The notes below the pieces were generated by a model. That model saw only the letters and a program-made list of their open reading frames with translations. It was not told the DNA's origin and made no database searches. A stretch of 64,000 bases of DNA from an uncultured Acetatifactor sp. (GTDB taxonomy: Bacteria; Bacillota; Clostridia; Lachnospirales; Lachnospiraceae): contig CAJUGH010000005.1 in NCBI GenBank assembly GCA_910586215.1, positions 108,000 through 171,999 of the forward strand, given 5' to 3'. Within the stretch, counting starts at the first letter, position 1. Every line of letters begins with the position of its first letter. A program made the position numbers and the translations under genes. Shown in pieces: positions 35,997-44,329 of this stretch.

Positions 35997-36575
35997 ATGG
36001 AGCAATATAACAATCCTGCACAGAGTGAACCTGTTTATTTTGATCCTGCCGCGGGGATCTACCTGCGTCTTATGACATATGAGGATACGGACCGGATCGT
36101 GTCCTGGCGCAATAGGGAGGAAGTCCGGAGGAACTTTGTCTACCAGGAGGCCTTCACACCGGAGGGACATGAGAACTGGATCCGCAGTCAGATAGAGACG
36201 GGAAAGGCAGTCCAGATGATGATCTGTGACAAGGAGACAGACACCGCCCTGGGCAGTGTGTACCTCCGGGATATCGACAGGCAGCACCACAAGGCGGAAT
36301 TCGGCATCTTCATTGGGGAGGAGACGTCCAGGGGCAGGGGCGTGGGGACTGCGGCCACAAAGCTGATGCTCCGGTACTGCTTCGAGGAAGCAGGCCTGCA
36401 CAGGGTGTACCTAAGGGCCTACCGAAGGAATGGACAGGCAGTCCGGTGCTATGAGAAAGCCGGTTTCCGGCAGGAGGGCATCCTGCGGGATGATGTCTAT
36501 GTCCGGGGGGAATACCAGGATATGGTGTGGATGGGGGTCATAAAAAGAGACTGGGAGGCCGGGAAGCCGGTATAG
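35997..36575 (+). CDS. GNAT N-acetyltransferase, PseH- or aminosugar-type
   Basis: 192 residues from ATG 35997 with GGGAG upstream; ATG 35916 is the alternative. RimJ/RimL-like GNAT: LRLMTYEDTDRIVSWRN at the N-terminus, a central EFGIFIGEE strand, the acetyl-CoA loop RGRGVGTAATKLML, and the C-terminal NGQAVRCYEKAGFRQEGILR. The WRN and RGRG..GT blocks resemble PseH, the acetyl-CoA-dependent 4-N-acetyltransferase of pseudaminic acid synthesis. No other PseH candidate is in the window. Its place after the 3-aminotransferase equally allows an FdtC/QdtC-like function in a dTDP-aminosugar pathway. Confidence 0.78.
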   Translation: MEQYNNPAQSEPVYFDPAAGIYLRLMTYEDTDRIVSWRNREEVRRNFVYQEAFTPEGHENWIRSQIETGKAVQMMICDKETDTALGSVYLRDIDRQHHKAEFGIFIGEETSRGRGVGTAATKLMLRYCFEEAGLHRVYLRAYRRNGQAVRCYEKAGFRQEGILRDDVYVRGEYQDMVWMGVIKRDWEAGKPV

Positions 36576-36631
36576 ATGTTAGACTGTTTTTCTGGAAAAA
36601 GGAGCCAGACAGAGGAAAAGGAGCCAGATAG

Positions 36632-37624
36632 ATGAAAAAGGTAAGTTTTGTGATACCCTGTTACCGGTCAGAGCATACCCTGCCCCATGTGGTGGCAGAG
36701 ATTGAAGGGATAATGGAGACACTGGGACAATATGCCTATGACATATTCCTGGTCAATGACTGTTCCCCGGATGATACCATGTCTGTGATCCGAAGGCTCT
36801 GCCAGGAGCATGGGAACATCGTGGGGATAGATTTTGCCAGGAACTTCGGACAGCATGCGGCCTTGATGGCAGGGCTGCGCCATTCGGACGGGGACTATGT
36901 GGTGTGCCTGGATGACGACGGGCAGACCCCGGCAGACGAGGTGGACAGGCTGCTGGAGAAGCTGGAGGAAGGGTATGATGCGGTGTATGCCAGGTATGAA
37001 CACAAGCAGCATTCTGCCTTCCGCAATTTTGGCAGCCATGTCAATGAACGGATGACCAGGACCATGCTGGGGAAGCCTGCGGACCTGTATGTGTCCAGCT
37101 ATTTTGCGGTGAAGCGCTTTGTGGTGGAGGACATGGTCCGATATGAGAATTCCTACCCCTATGTGATCGGCCTGGTGCTGCGGGCCACCAGGAACATCAC
37201 CAATGTGGTGGTGAATCACAGGGAGCGGGAGGAGGGCAGGAGCGGTTATACTTTGAAAAAACTGCTGGGCCTATGGTTTAACGGGTTCACGGCTTTTTCC
37301 GTGAAGCCTCTGCGGGTGGCTACTGTCATAGGAGCATTTAGCGCCTTTGCCGGATTCCTGTACGGGATCTACACGGTGATCAAGCGGTTCGTGAGGCCGG
37401 ATGTGCCCATGGGATTCTCCTCCATGATGTCTGCCCTGGTGTTCTTCGGGGGCATGATCATGCTGATGCTGGGACTGATCGGGGAGTATATCGGACGGAT
37501 CTATATCAGCATTAACAATTCGCCCCAGTATGTGATCCGGGAGAAGATCGGCGGGGAAGGCAAAGGGATGGCAGGCCCGGGAGGGGAAGACTTCGCGGGA
37601 GGGAAGGACACAGGTCTGCTGTGA
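36632..37624 (+). CDS. GT2 glycosyltransferase, ArnC/GtrB-like
   Basis: 330 residues. FVIPCYRSEHTLPHVV, VNDCSPDDT and the donor/metal motif CLDDDGQTPADEV are intact, followed by DFARNFGQHAALMAGL, the hallmark of ArnC/GtrB-type undecaprenyl-phosphate glycosyltransferases. Two C-terminal membrane helices (about 228-300) precede IGEYIGRIYISINNSPQYVI. The product, undecaprenyl-phosphate sugar, is likely used by the large GT-C-like protein encoded 33 bases downstream. Ribosome site AAGGAG precedes the start. Confidence 0.88.
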   Translation: MKKVSFVIPCYRSEHTLPHVVAEIEGIMETLGQYAYDIFLVNDCSPDDTMSVIRRLCQEHGNIVGIDFARNFGQHAALMAGLRHSDGDYVVCLDDDGQTPADEVDRLLEKLEEGYDAVYARYEHKQHSAFRNFGSHVNERMTRTMLGKPADLYVSSYFAVKRFVVEDMVRYENSYPYVIGLVLRATRNITNVVVNHREREEGRSGYTLKKLLGLWFNGFTAFSVKPLRVATVIGAFSAFAGFLYGIYTVIKRFVRPDVPMGFSSMMSALVFFGGMIMLMLGLIGEYIGRIYISINNSPQYVIREKIGGEGKGMAGPGGEDFAGGKDTGLL

Positions 37625-37657
37625 ACGGCCGTGAACAGTAAAGAAAGGATTACATCT

Positions 37658-39262
37658 ATGGTTCATAAGAAAAATGGATTCCTGGACTGGTGGAAACGGG
37701 ACAGACGATATCTGACAATGTGCAAGGCAGTGCTTCTGGCACTGCTGCCCCTTGTGTGCTGTATGGTGTACTGCGCCTCCCAGGGGAAAACCATCGGACA
37801 GGTGTATCTGCCTGGCTCGGAGTGGAACGATGAACTCTTTTATTACAAGCAGGTGGAAAGCATCGTGAAATATGGGTATCCTTACGGATACTTTGGCTTT
37901 AACGAAAGCCATGCGCTGAAGCTGTCCTTTGCGGCCTGGAGTCCGGTGCTGGTGTGGCCCTGGATCCTGTGGGGCCTGGTGTTTGGCTGGAACTTGATGT
38001 CCCCGGTGTTCTGCAATATTTTTCTGATGATGCTGTGCTGTTTCCTGTTTGTGTGGTTGTGTAAGCCTACCTGGAAGCAGATGGGGATCCTGACACTGCT
38101 GTTCTGCCTCTATACGCCCTTCGTGCGGTATATGCTGTCGGTGATGCCGGAGGTGATCTGCTTCTCCATGCTGATCACATTTTATGCCCTGGCGGTCAAT
38201 TACTTGAACCAGGAGAGGGGGTATAAGCTGGTATTGCTGTTCCTGATGGCCGGGGTCATGACCTTGATGCGGCCTTATATGTTGCTGTTTTTGCTGCTGC
38301 CGGCCTATTTCTGGGTGAAAAGGAGCGGCTGGAAGGGGGCGGCAGGCTCTGGCCTGGTGCTGGCCCTGGTTCTTGGACTGTATGCCGGGATCAAACATTT
38401 CCTGGGGGCAGAATATTTTGCCCCCCTGTTTTTCACGGACTGGGTGGAGGCTTTTTTCGAAAAGGGGCTGTTCGGAGGATTCCGCTTTACCCTGGGTAAG
38501 CTTTATCGCATGGGAAGGGACTTTGCCGGACACACCCTCCAGGGGTTTCGCACCGGCTTAGCTTCCGGGGCATTCTTCGCCGGATACCTGGTGATGCTGT
38601 GCGTGCTGTGTGTACAGAGCCTCAGAGACTGGTTCCGCTGGAGGCGGGAACATTCCAAAAGACTGGGGAACCGGCTGGTCATAGAGGTACACCTGGCCTT
38701 CAGCTTTGTGGCCATGCTGTTCGCCCTGCTGCTGATGTACAAGCTCACGGAGGGCAGCAAGCACCTGCTGACCTTCCTGGCCGCAGGAATCTTCGTGGTG
38801 GCACAGATGGAGACAGTGGCCTTCAAGAAGGCTGTGCTGGTGGGAGTGACCTTTGCTTATTTTTATACCTATAAGGCGGTGGACCCTTATGACTACCAGG
38901 TGCCCTTTGTGGAAGCAGGGCGTAAAAAGCAGGTGGAAGCGTGGCAGGAAGCCCTGGGAGGGGCGATAGCCCTTACGCCCGAGGAGAAGCCAGGGTATGG
39001 CAATGTGGTGATATGGGCATTTAGTGACAGCAGGGGGCAGAAAGCGGAGAGCATCAATACATCCTGGCAGCTGCTCTATGGCCTGCCGGAGGGGATGGGC
39101 ATCAGCTGTTGCATGCCGGAATACCTGCTACAGAATTTCCAGGAACTGCAGAGCCGCTACCTCTTCACCCTGTCAGGAGGAGAGCTTGACAGAATGTGTG
39201 AGGAGGCAGGGCATGAGGAACTGTGGCGGGACGGGGATGCGGTGTTGTACCGGAGGTATTGA
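37658..39262 (+). CDS. Large multi-pass membrane protein, GT-C-like
   Basis: 534 residues from ATG 37658 (AAAGGA eight bases upstream); GTG 37631 is the longer option. About eleven membrane helices. Shares WNDELFYYKQVES, YGYFGFNESHALKLSFAAW, LMRPYMLLF and the C-terminal GISCC/LSGGELDR blocks with the minus-strand paralogue at 14442-16088. The conserved Asp/Glu in the first outer loop is where GT-C enzymes place their catalytic base. It directly follows the ArnC/GtrB-like gene, the common pairing in glycan modification modules. Confidence 0.72.
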   Translation: MVHKKNGFLDWWKRDRRYLTMCKAVLLALLPLVCCMVYCASQGKTIGQVYLPGSEWNDELFYYKQVESIVKYGYPYGYFGFNESHALKLSFAAWSPVLVWPWILWGLVFGWNLMSPVFCNIFLMMLCCFLFVWLCKPTWKQMGILTLLFCLYTPFVRYMLSVMPEVICFSMLITFYALAVNYLNQERGYKLVLLFLMAGVMTLMRPYMLLFLLLPAYFWVKRSGWKGAAGSGLVLALVLGLYAGIKHFLGAEYFAPLFFTDWVEAFFEKGLFGGFRFTLGKLYRMGRDFAGHTLQGFRTGLASGAFFAGYLVMLCVLCVQSLRDWFRWRREHSKRLGNRLVIEVHLAFSFVAMLFALLLMYKLTEGSKHLLTFLAAGIFVVAQMETVAFKKAVLVGVTFAYFYTYKAVDPYDYQVPFVEAGRKKQVEAWQEALGGAIALTPEEKPGYGNVVIWAFSDSRGQKAESINTSWQLLYGLPEGMGISCCMPEYLLQNFQELQSRYLFTLSGGELDRMCEEAGHEELWRDGDAVLYRRY

Positions 39263-39323
39263 CCCCGCGGGCAATGGTCCGTAGCGCTGGCGGTGCTTAT
39301 CTGGGACGGATCGGAGCGGTTTC

Positions 39324-40739
39324 TTAGCGGAAGAGTTCCACGATCCGGGTACCCAGCAGGTAACGGAAGGCATGGGTAGGATGAACCTTGTCCGACAGGA
39401 ACCAGGTCTCATTTTCAGATGTGATATGCAGTTCATGGTAGTTGTCCAGCACATCCGTATCCAGTTCCTGGGCCAGATGAAGCAGGGCATCTGCATAATC
39501 TGCCAGGGCGTTCCCGGTAGTTCCCTGTGGCTCTGTGCCGTTCTCATTGCGTGTGATAGGGGTTGGGGCGCACAGCAGGATCCTGGCCTTGGGCATATTC
39601 GCCCGGATGGCATCTACGGACCAGCGGATGGCACCACAGTAGGTTGCCACATCGTAAGGATCTTCTGAGGAGATAGGAGCGTCTGCAAAATAATCGTTGA
39701 TGCCAAAGTTAATGACAAAGCAGAAGGCTTTCCCTGTGGGAGGATCTGCCAGGTAGGAGGAAAGTCCCTGGTATACATTGGAGTCCTGTGGAATGGCAGA
39801 CAGATCCCCCTGGAGGAAAGCCTTCGTCACAAGGGGCAGGGAGAGCATGGTTGCATCCAGCTGGGAAGCACAGGTTCCGCTTTGTCCCAGATTATAGACA
39901 GTAGCCCCGGTAAGGCCATTTACCACTCCGGGAATGGAAGTGCTGTCGGTAAAGTTGCCGATGACGCTGTCCCCGAAGAAGATGAAACAATCATCTGCCA
40001 GGTCCGGGAAGGCCACAGGAGCATTGCGGAGCCTGCCTGTGAAGGCAGCCAGTTCCTCTGCCAGGATGGCGGCATTGTCCCCGGTGACCTGGCAGCCGTG
40101 ATCCCGGTCACTGTGCAGCATGACAGTGCGGGCCATAGGCTCCGTCAACTGCCCGGCTGTTCCACCATAGTTGCCAGGGTTGGAGACCAGCCATTCCTGG
40201 GTGCCGTAGAAATAGACAGCGGTATTTGCGCCCAGGCCAGGCGCCGCAAGGAGGAAGGAGCGGTGGGCAGCCAGGGATGTCTCGTAAGCATCCTGGGACA
40301 GTTCCTGCCAATGTTGTGCCGATGGGTAGGACAGAATGATTTCAAATTGAACAGACGGATACTGGGCAAGCAGCGCCTGCACTTCCTGGGCAGACAGGAG
40401 GTCTGGATCCAGACCCAGGTAGACAATGACAATGTTGCTGCCGGATGTGACGATTGCTTCCATATAGTCCTGCAGCACAGACAGGCTGGGGATACAATAG
40501 GAGGCCTTGAAGAGGGAAAGTCCCCGATAGTAGGAGAAGTCTTCTTCCTGGTAGGTCTCTATGGGGTACGTGGATAGGAAGGCGGCATTGTAGTCCCCGG
40601 AAGAGATGCGGGAGAGATCCTCCTCCATGGCACGGGGCGTGCGGGGCAACAGGTAGAACGGGATGGCCGCAGCTCCCAGGATAAGGAGGATAATGGCGGG
40701 CAGCAGGATGTATCTGGGAGAGGGATGCGTTTTTTTCAT
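39324..40739 (-). CDS. Membrane-anchored SGNH/GDSL esterase or acyltransferase
   Basis: 471 residues. One N-terminal membrane helix (about 10-32), then an extracellular region whose second half is an SGNH domain: block I FFGDSVIGN (Ser), GQSGTCASQ (Gly block), FGINDYF (Asn) and DKVHPTH with the Asp and His of the triad. The first half has a separate alpha/beta fold (VIVYLGLDPDLL). The smaller paralogue at 51903-52754 shares FGDS, GTC.S and NDYF blocks. It probably adds or removes acyl groups on the exported glycan. Transcribed against the neighbouring genes from its own promoter. Confidence 0.78.
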   Translation of the reverse strand: MKKTHPSPRYILLPAIILLILGAAAIPFYLLPRTPRAMEEDLSRISSGDYNAAFLSTYPIETYQEEDFSYYRGLSLFKASYCIPSLSVLQDYMEAIVTSGSNIVIVYLGLDPDLLSAQEVQALLAQYPSVQFEIILSYPSAQHWQELSQDAYETSLAAHRSFLLAAPGLGANTAVYFYGTQEWLVSNPGNYGGTAGQLTEPMARTVMLHSDRDHGCQVTGDNAAILAEELAAFTGRLRNAPVAFPDLADDCFIFFGDSVIGNFTDSTSIPGVVNGLTGATVYNLGQSGTCASQLDATMLSLPLVTKAFLQGDLSAIPQDSNVYQGLSSYLADPPTGKAFCFVINFGINDYFADAPISSEDPYDVATYCGAIRWSVDAIRANMPKARILLCAPTPITRNENGTEPQGTTGNALADYADALLHLAQELDTDVLDNYHELHITSENETWFLSDKVHPTHAFRYLLGTRIVELFR

Positions 40740-40775
40740 GGCAGGGTACTCCTTTTTGGGTGTGGAATCATGGGT

Positions 40776-40804
40776 ATTGTATCACATTGTATCCAGGGTC
40801 ACAA
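40776..40804 (-). promoter_or_regulatory. Promoter of the SGNH gene
   Basis: On the minus strand TTGTGA (40799-40804) and TACAAT (40776-40781) with a 17-bp spacer, about 37 bases before the start codon. Confidence 0.5.
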
Positions 40805-40821
40805 GTAATGTCCTAAAAACA

Positions 40822-40850
40822 TTGCATGGGCAGGCAGATAGGGGTATACT
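40822..40850 (+). promoter_or_regulatory. Divergent promoter for the GtrII gene
   Basis: TTGCAT (40822-40827) and TATACT (40845-40850) with a 17-bp spacer. It leaves a leader of about 175 nt before the start at 41031, with no obvious riboswitch fold. Confidence 0.5.
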
Positions 40851-41030
40851 ACAATAGGATGGCCTGGTATACTGTCTCACTTTCATTTTGCCAGATGTCT
40901 TGCCTGGATTTCCTGGCAGGAACCATTGGCATGAATGTATGTGAAAATCTAAGTTCTGCCTCGGAGAATTGCCTTATGGCAATTCTTCGCAGGCTTTTAC
41001 GGATTGAGATATGTCTGAGAGGATATTGGT

Positions 41031-42914
41031 ATGCAGCAGTGGAAACAATATACAGCAGCTTTCATAAAAAATAAAGCCTATATGCTGTCCTTAAGCCTGA
41101 CAGCCCTGTTTAGCTATGGTTTTCTCATCACGCACCAGACAGTGGGTATCGATGACACCCCCTATGCCTATTATTTTGAGGAGGGGCTGAATGCCATTGT
41201 GGGCAGATGGTTCCTGTTCCTGCTGAATAAGATATGCCATATTTCCGACTTTTCGCCTTTTCTCACAGATCTGGCGGGGGTGTTGCTCTTCATGGGGGCT
41301 GTGACGGTGTGGACGGTTCTGCTCTATTCCATTTTCCAGGAAAGGGTACCCAGGTGGGGGTATCTGTTCTTCTCCTGTATCTTCCTTTCCTGCCCTTTGA
41401 TCAGTGAGGTATATCCTTATTACCTGCACAACGGGATCTCTATTGGGTACCTGTGTACGGGGGTGAGCCTGTGCTTCTACAAAGAGATGCTGGGGAGCAA
41501 AAAAGAGGCAGAAGAGTCCGGGAGCACAGAGAGGACCGGGGAGGGCCGGGAAGATAGAAAACGGAAAATATCAGGACGGCAAAGGCTCTGGGCGGGACTA
41601 GGCTGTGTCTGCTTTCTCTGGATGGCCCTTGGCTGCTATGAATCCTTTATGGTGGTGTGGCTCCTGGGGATATGCCTGGTGCTGCTGTCAGAACGGTATG
41701 TGGGAGTACCCAGAAAAATATGCCTGGCATTGGGTGCCGGGGCAGTGGTGGCAGTGGCAGCTATTCTGCTGCGAAGCTTGATGATCCAGACAGTGACGGG
41801 TGTCTTTGGACTGGGCGGCATGCGGGACGAGGCGGTACAGCGCTCTGTGACGGAGATGGCTTCCTGGATGCTGGAGCCGGGGGCCTTGTCCGAATTTGCC
41901 ATGGTGTTGAAGCGGATCTATGTGATGTACGGGGTATTTGCCTATGCCTATTATCCCATTTATGTGTTTGTGCTGGCATCGGCAGTCCTCCTGCTCTATG
42001 GGATATACAGGAGCCTGCGTCAGAAGGATGGATGGATCTTCCTGCTGACACTGGGCGGGTTTGTGGTGTCCTTCCTGCTGGTGGTGGTGGAGGGAAAGGC
42101 TACTTTGTACCGGTCTGCCCAGTTCCTGCCTGTGATATGCGGGTATGGGGCCTTCCTGGCAGCGTTTGCCGCAGGTGGAGGTGGAAAGGGCACCAGAGCT
42201 ATGGAAGAAAGGGAGTCCCTGGAAGGGCACCAAGAGGGAAGGACAGCAAGAGGGAGGGATGTAAAGGGAAAGGGCATCCTGGCAGGCTGGGAGGACAGCA
42301 AGGGGGAAGGATATAAAGAAGAAGGACATCCTGGCAGGCCGGGAGCACAGATAGGGAGAAAGCTTTTGTGCAAGGGGGTCCGTGGAATGGTAATGTGCAT
42401 CCTTGCTGTCATCCTCTGGAACCAGTGCTACGACATGAACAGATGGTTCTATGTGGATTACTTGAAATACGAATCTGCCAAGGACACCATGAGGCAGGTG
42501 GCCTATGAACTGGGAAGAGGTTTTGACACAGGGAAACCAGTGGTTTTCACAGGAAGCTACCAGGTTCCCAGGAGTATCATAGCAGATGCCTATGTGGGAT
42601 ATGGTACGGAAACATTTTATCAGATGAACCGGCTGACACAGCCAATAGACGAACATCTGCTGGAGAAGTTTTACCGGGAGTACGGGGTGTGGGTGGCCCA
42701 GACCCCGGCTCTGTCCGTGATAGAATGGGGACGGTATGCCTTTGGGGACGACTCGGAACTGGTGCGTTTTTTCGCCATGCATGGGTATGGCCTGGTGCCT
42801 TACAGGGAGGAAGAACGGTATTATGACCTGGAACTATACTCCCTGGATCTGCCCCGGTTTCCTCAGGAGGGATCCATTGTGGATGTGGGGGAATGCATTG
42901 TGGTGCATTTTTAG
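41031..42914 (+). CDS. GtrII-type glucosyltransferase-domain membrane protein
   Basis: 627 residues, about ten membrane helices. The Glucos_trans_II (GtrII) pattern is visible: GIDDTPYAYYFEEG after the first helix, GRWFLFLLNKI, then the outer loop with YPYYLHNG and ALGCYESF. Such enzymes transfer a lipid-linked glucose or other sugar to a glycan outside the membrane. Two cytoplasmic loops carry low-complexity Gly/Lys/Glu inserts; the second contains a 52-bp tandem duplication. A paralogue lies at 52842-54515. The start has AGAGGAT upstream. It begins a run of genes reaching at least to 44209. Confidence 0.78.
   Translation: MQQWKQYTAAFIKNKAYMLSLSLTALFSYGFLITHQTVGIDDTPYAYYFEEGLNAIVGRWFLFLLNKICHISDFSPFLTDLAGVLLFMGAVTVWTVLLYSIFQERVPRWGYLFFSCIFLSCPLISEVYPYYLHNGISIGYLCTGVSLCFYKEMLGSKKEAEESGSTERTGEGREDRKRKISGRQRLWAGLGCVCFLWMALGCYESFMVVWLLGICLVLLSERYVGVPRKICLALGAGAVVAVAAILLRSLMIQTVTGVFGLGGMRDEAVQRSVTEMASWMLEPGALSEFAMVLKRIYVMYGVFAYAYYPIYVFVLASAVLLLYGIYRSLRQKDGWIFLLTLGGFVVSFLLVVVEGKATLYRSAQFLPVICGYGAFLAAFAAGGGGKGTRAMEERESLEGHQEGRTARGRDVKGKGILAGWEDSKGEGYKEEGHPGRPGAQIGRKLLCKGVRGMVMCILAVILWNQCYDMNRWFYVDYLKYESAKDTMRQVAYELGRGFDTGKPVVFTGSYQVPRSIIADAYVGYGTETFYQMNRLTQPIDEHLLEKFYREYGVWVAQTPALSVIEWGRYAFGDDSELVRFFAMHGYGLVPYREEERYYDLELYSLDLPRFPQEGSIVDVGECIVVHF
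42241..42344 (+). repeat. Two tandem 52-bp repeats inside the GtrII gene
   Basis: Units 42241-42292 and 42293-42344 agree at 44 of 52 positions and both begin GGACAGCAAG. Because 52 is not a multiple of three, the two copies are read in different frames (ARGRDVKGKGILAGW, then SKGEGYKEEGHPGRPG), and a change of one unit would shift the frame of the C-terminal third. Confidence 0.8.
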
Positions 42915-42937
42915 ACAGCCAAAGGAGGGCATGACAG

Positions 42938-44209
42938 ATGGAACGTTTCTGGAAAAAGTGGGGTAATATTCTGTCCTTCGGGATATTGTTCCTGTGTTAT
43001 GCTGCACTGAATATGGTTCTGTTCCACAGGCAGTCTGTGAATTATGGCGGCGGATACATGTCGGATATCCCCACCTATATAGAGAAAATACAGGGGATTA
43101 CCACGGAATATGTCTATCCCTATCCGGTGATGTTCTGGCTGGGGCAGTTCCTGGCCCAGTTTACCACGCCCCAGCATGCTATGGCGATTACAGTGACGGC
43201 ATTAAACTCCTTGACCGCGGTGATTGTGAAGGTGGTATTTGACCACCTCCTGGGTCTGGGCACACAGGATGGCAGATGGAAGGCAATCTCCAGCATGGCG
43301 GTGTTCCTGCTGCTGTTTTCCGGCATGCTGTATCCCCTTACCTGGCTGGGGAGGTATGAGCCTTTGGGAGAGCATTTTCTGTTCCGGTATAGCGGTGCCT
43401 TCTCCCCCAATCCTTTCCATAATGCCACCTATCTGGCAGCCAGGCCCTTTGCGGTGCTGGCTTTCTGGGGGGCAGTGGTGTGTCTGGAAAAATATGAGAA
43501 AAAGGAATGTTGGTTCTGTCCGGAGTATCTGCTGTTTTCCCTGGCATTGCTGGTTGCCACCATGACCAAGCCCAGCTTTACCCTGGTGCTGGTATGCACC
43601 TGCGGCATCCTCATGGTCTGGAGGCTGGTGGCCGGCCGGTTCCGGGGCATGAAAGCCTTCTGGCAGTTTGGGATCTATTTTATTCCCACATTCCTGGATC
43701 TGTTGTACCAGTACAAGGGGGTCTTTACCGGGGAGACGGATGGAACGGGCCAGGGAATTGGTCTGGGGTTCCTGAAAGCCTGGGAGACAGCAGGGGACAA
43801 TGTAGTGCTGTGTATCCTCCGGGGGATGGCCTTTCCCCTTCTGGTGCTGCTGTTCCAATGGGGATGCAGGGACAGGGGGAGAGAGGAAAGAAAGTGTCCG
43901 GGGCATGGACAGGAAGGGAAAGAGCAGGGCTGGTACCGGCTTGCCTGGCAGGTGTATCTGGTAGGCCTGTTGAGCTTTCTGTTCTTGTATGAGAAAGGCA
44001 CCAGGGTGGAGCATATGAACTTCGCATGGGGGTATATGTATGGCATGTTTTTCACTTACCTGGCCAGCCTGGTCATGCTGCTGCAGGATACCAAGAGCAG
44101 GCGGCAGCCCGCGTGGATGCTGGCAGTGCAGTGGGGGGTGTTTGCATGGCATGTGGTATGTGGGGTGGATTATTTCGGGGTGGTGTTTTCGGGGGAACTG
44201 TATATGTGA
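42938..44209 (+). CDS. Multi-pass membrane protein, GT-C-like
   Basis: 423 residues, about ten membrane helices; paralogue of 23058-24452. Shared blocks: MSDIPTYIEKIQGI with the acidic residue in the first outer loop, PNPFHNATYLAARPFAVLAF, TMTKPSFTLVL, PTFLDLLYQYKGVF, LYEKGTRVEHMNFAWGYMYG. AGGAGGG precedes the ATG. A lipid-linked glycan transferase is the best guess. The shared PNPFHNATYLAARP loop is so well kept between the two copies that it is probably part of the active site. Confidence 0.68.
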   Translation: MERFWKKWGNILSFGILFLCYAALNMVLFHRQSVNYGGGYMSDIPTYIEKIQGITTEYVYPYPVMFWLGQFLAQFTTPQHAMAITVTALNSLTAVIVKVVFDHLLGLGTQDGRWKAISSMAVFLLLFSGMLYPLTWLGRYEPLGEHFLFRYSGAFSPNPFHNATYLAARPFAVLAFWGAVVCLEKYEKKECWFCPEYLLFSLALLVATMTKPSFTLVLVCTCGILMVWRLVAGRFRGMKAFWQFGIYFIPTFLDLLYQYKGVFTGETDGTGQGIGLGFLKAWETAGDNVVLCILRGMAFPLLVLLFQWGCRDRGREERKCPGHGQEGKEQGWYRLAWQVYLVGLLSFLFLYEKGTRVEHMNFAWGYMYGMFFTYLASLVMLLQDTKSRRQPAWMLAVQWGVFAWHVVCGVDYFGVVFSGELYM

Positions 44210-44263
44210 AGTGTGTAAAGTAATGAATTTTCTTAAAATTTTTTGAATTCTGTGCAGAAAATG

Positions 44264-44291
44264 TTACGAATCTGGGAAGTTATGGTAGAAT
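44264..44291 (+). promoter_or_regulatory. Promoter for the export/pse segment
   Basis: TTACGA (44264-44269) and TAGAAT (44286-44291), 16 bp apart, with TG at 44283-44284 making an extended -10. The next start is at 44330. Confidence 0.4.
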
Positions 44292-44329
44292 GTTTCTATT
44301 CTTGAGGTTAGGGAGTCGGAGGAAAAAGA

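Noticed and set aside
37271..38533. 420-residue minus-strand frame
   Set aside because: Antisense to two well-supported genes (GT2 and GT-C-like); His/Gln-rich composition typical of reversed G+C-rich codons.
41688..42782. 364-residue minus-strand frame
   Set aside because: Antisense shadow of the GtrII gene; no ribosome site or family motif.
43202..44152. 316-residue minus-strand frame
   Set aside because: Antisense of the conserved GT-C-like gene, whose paralogue supports the plus-strand reading.
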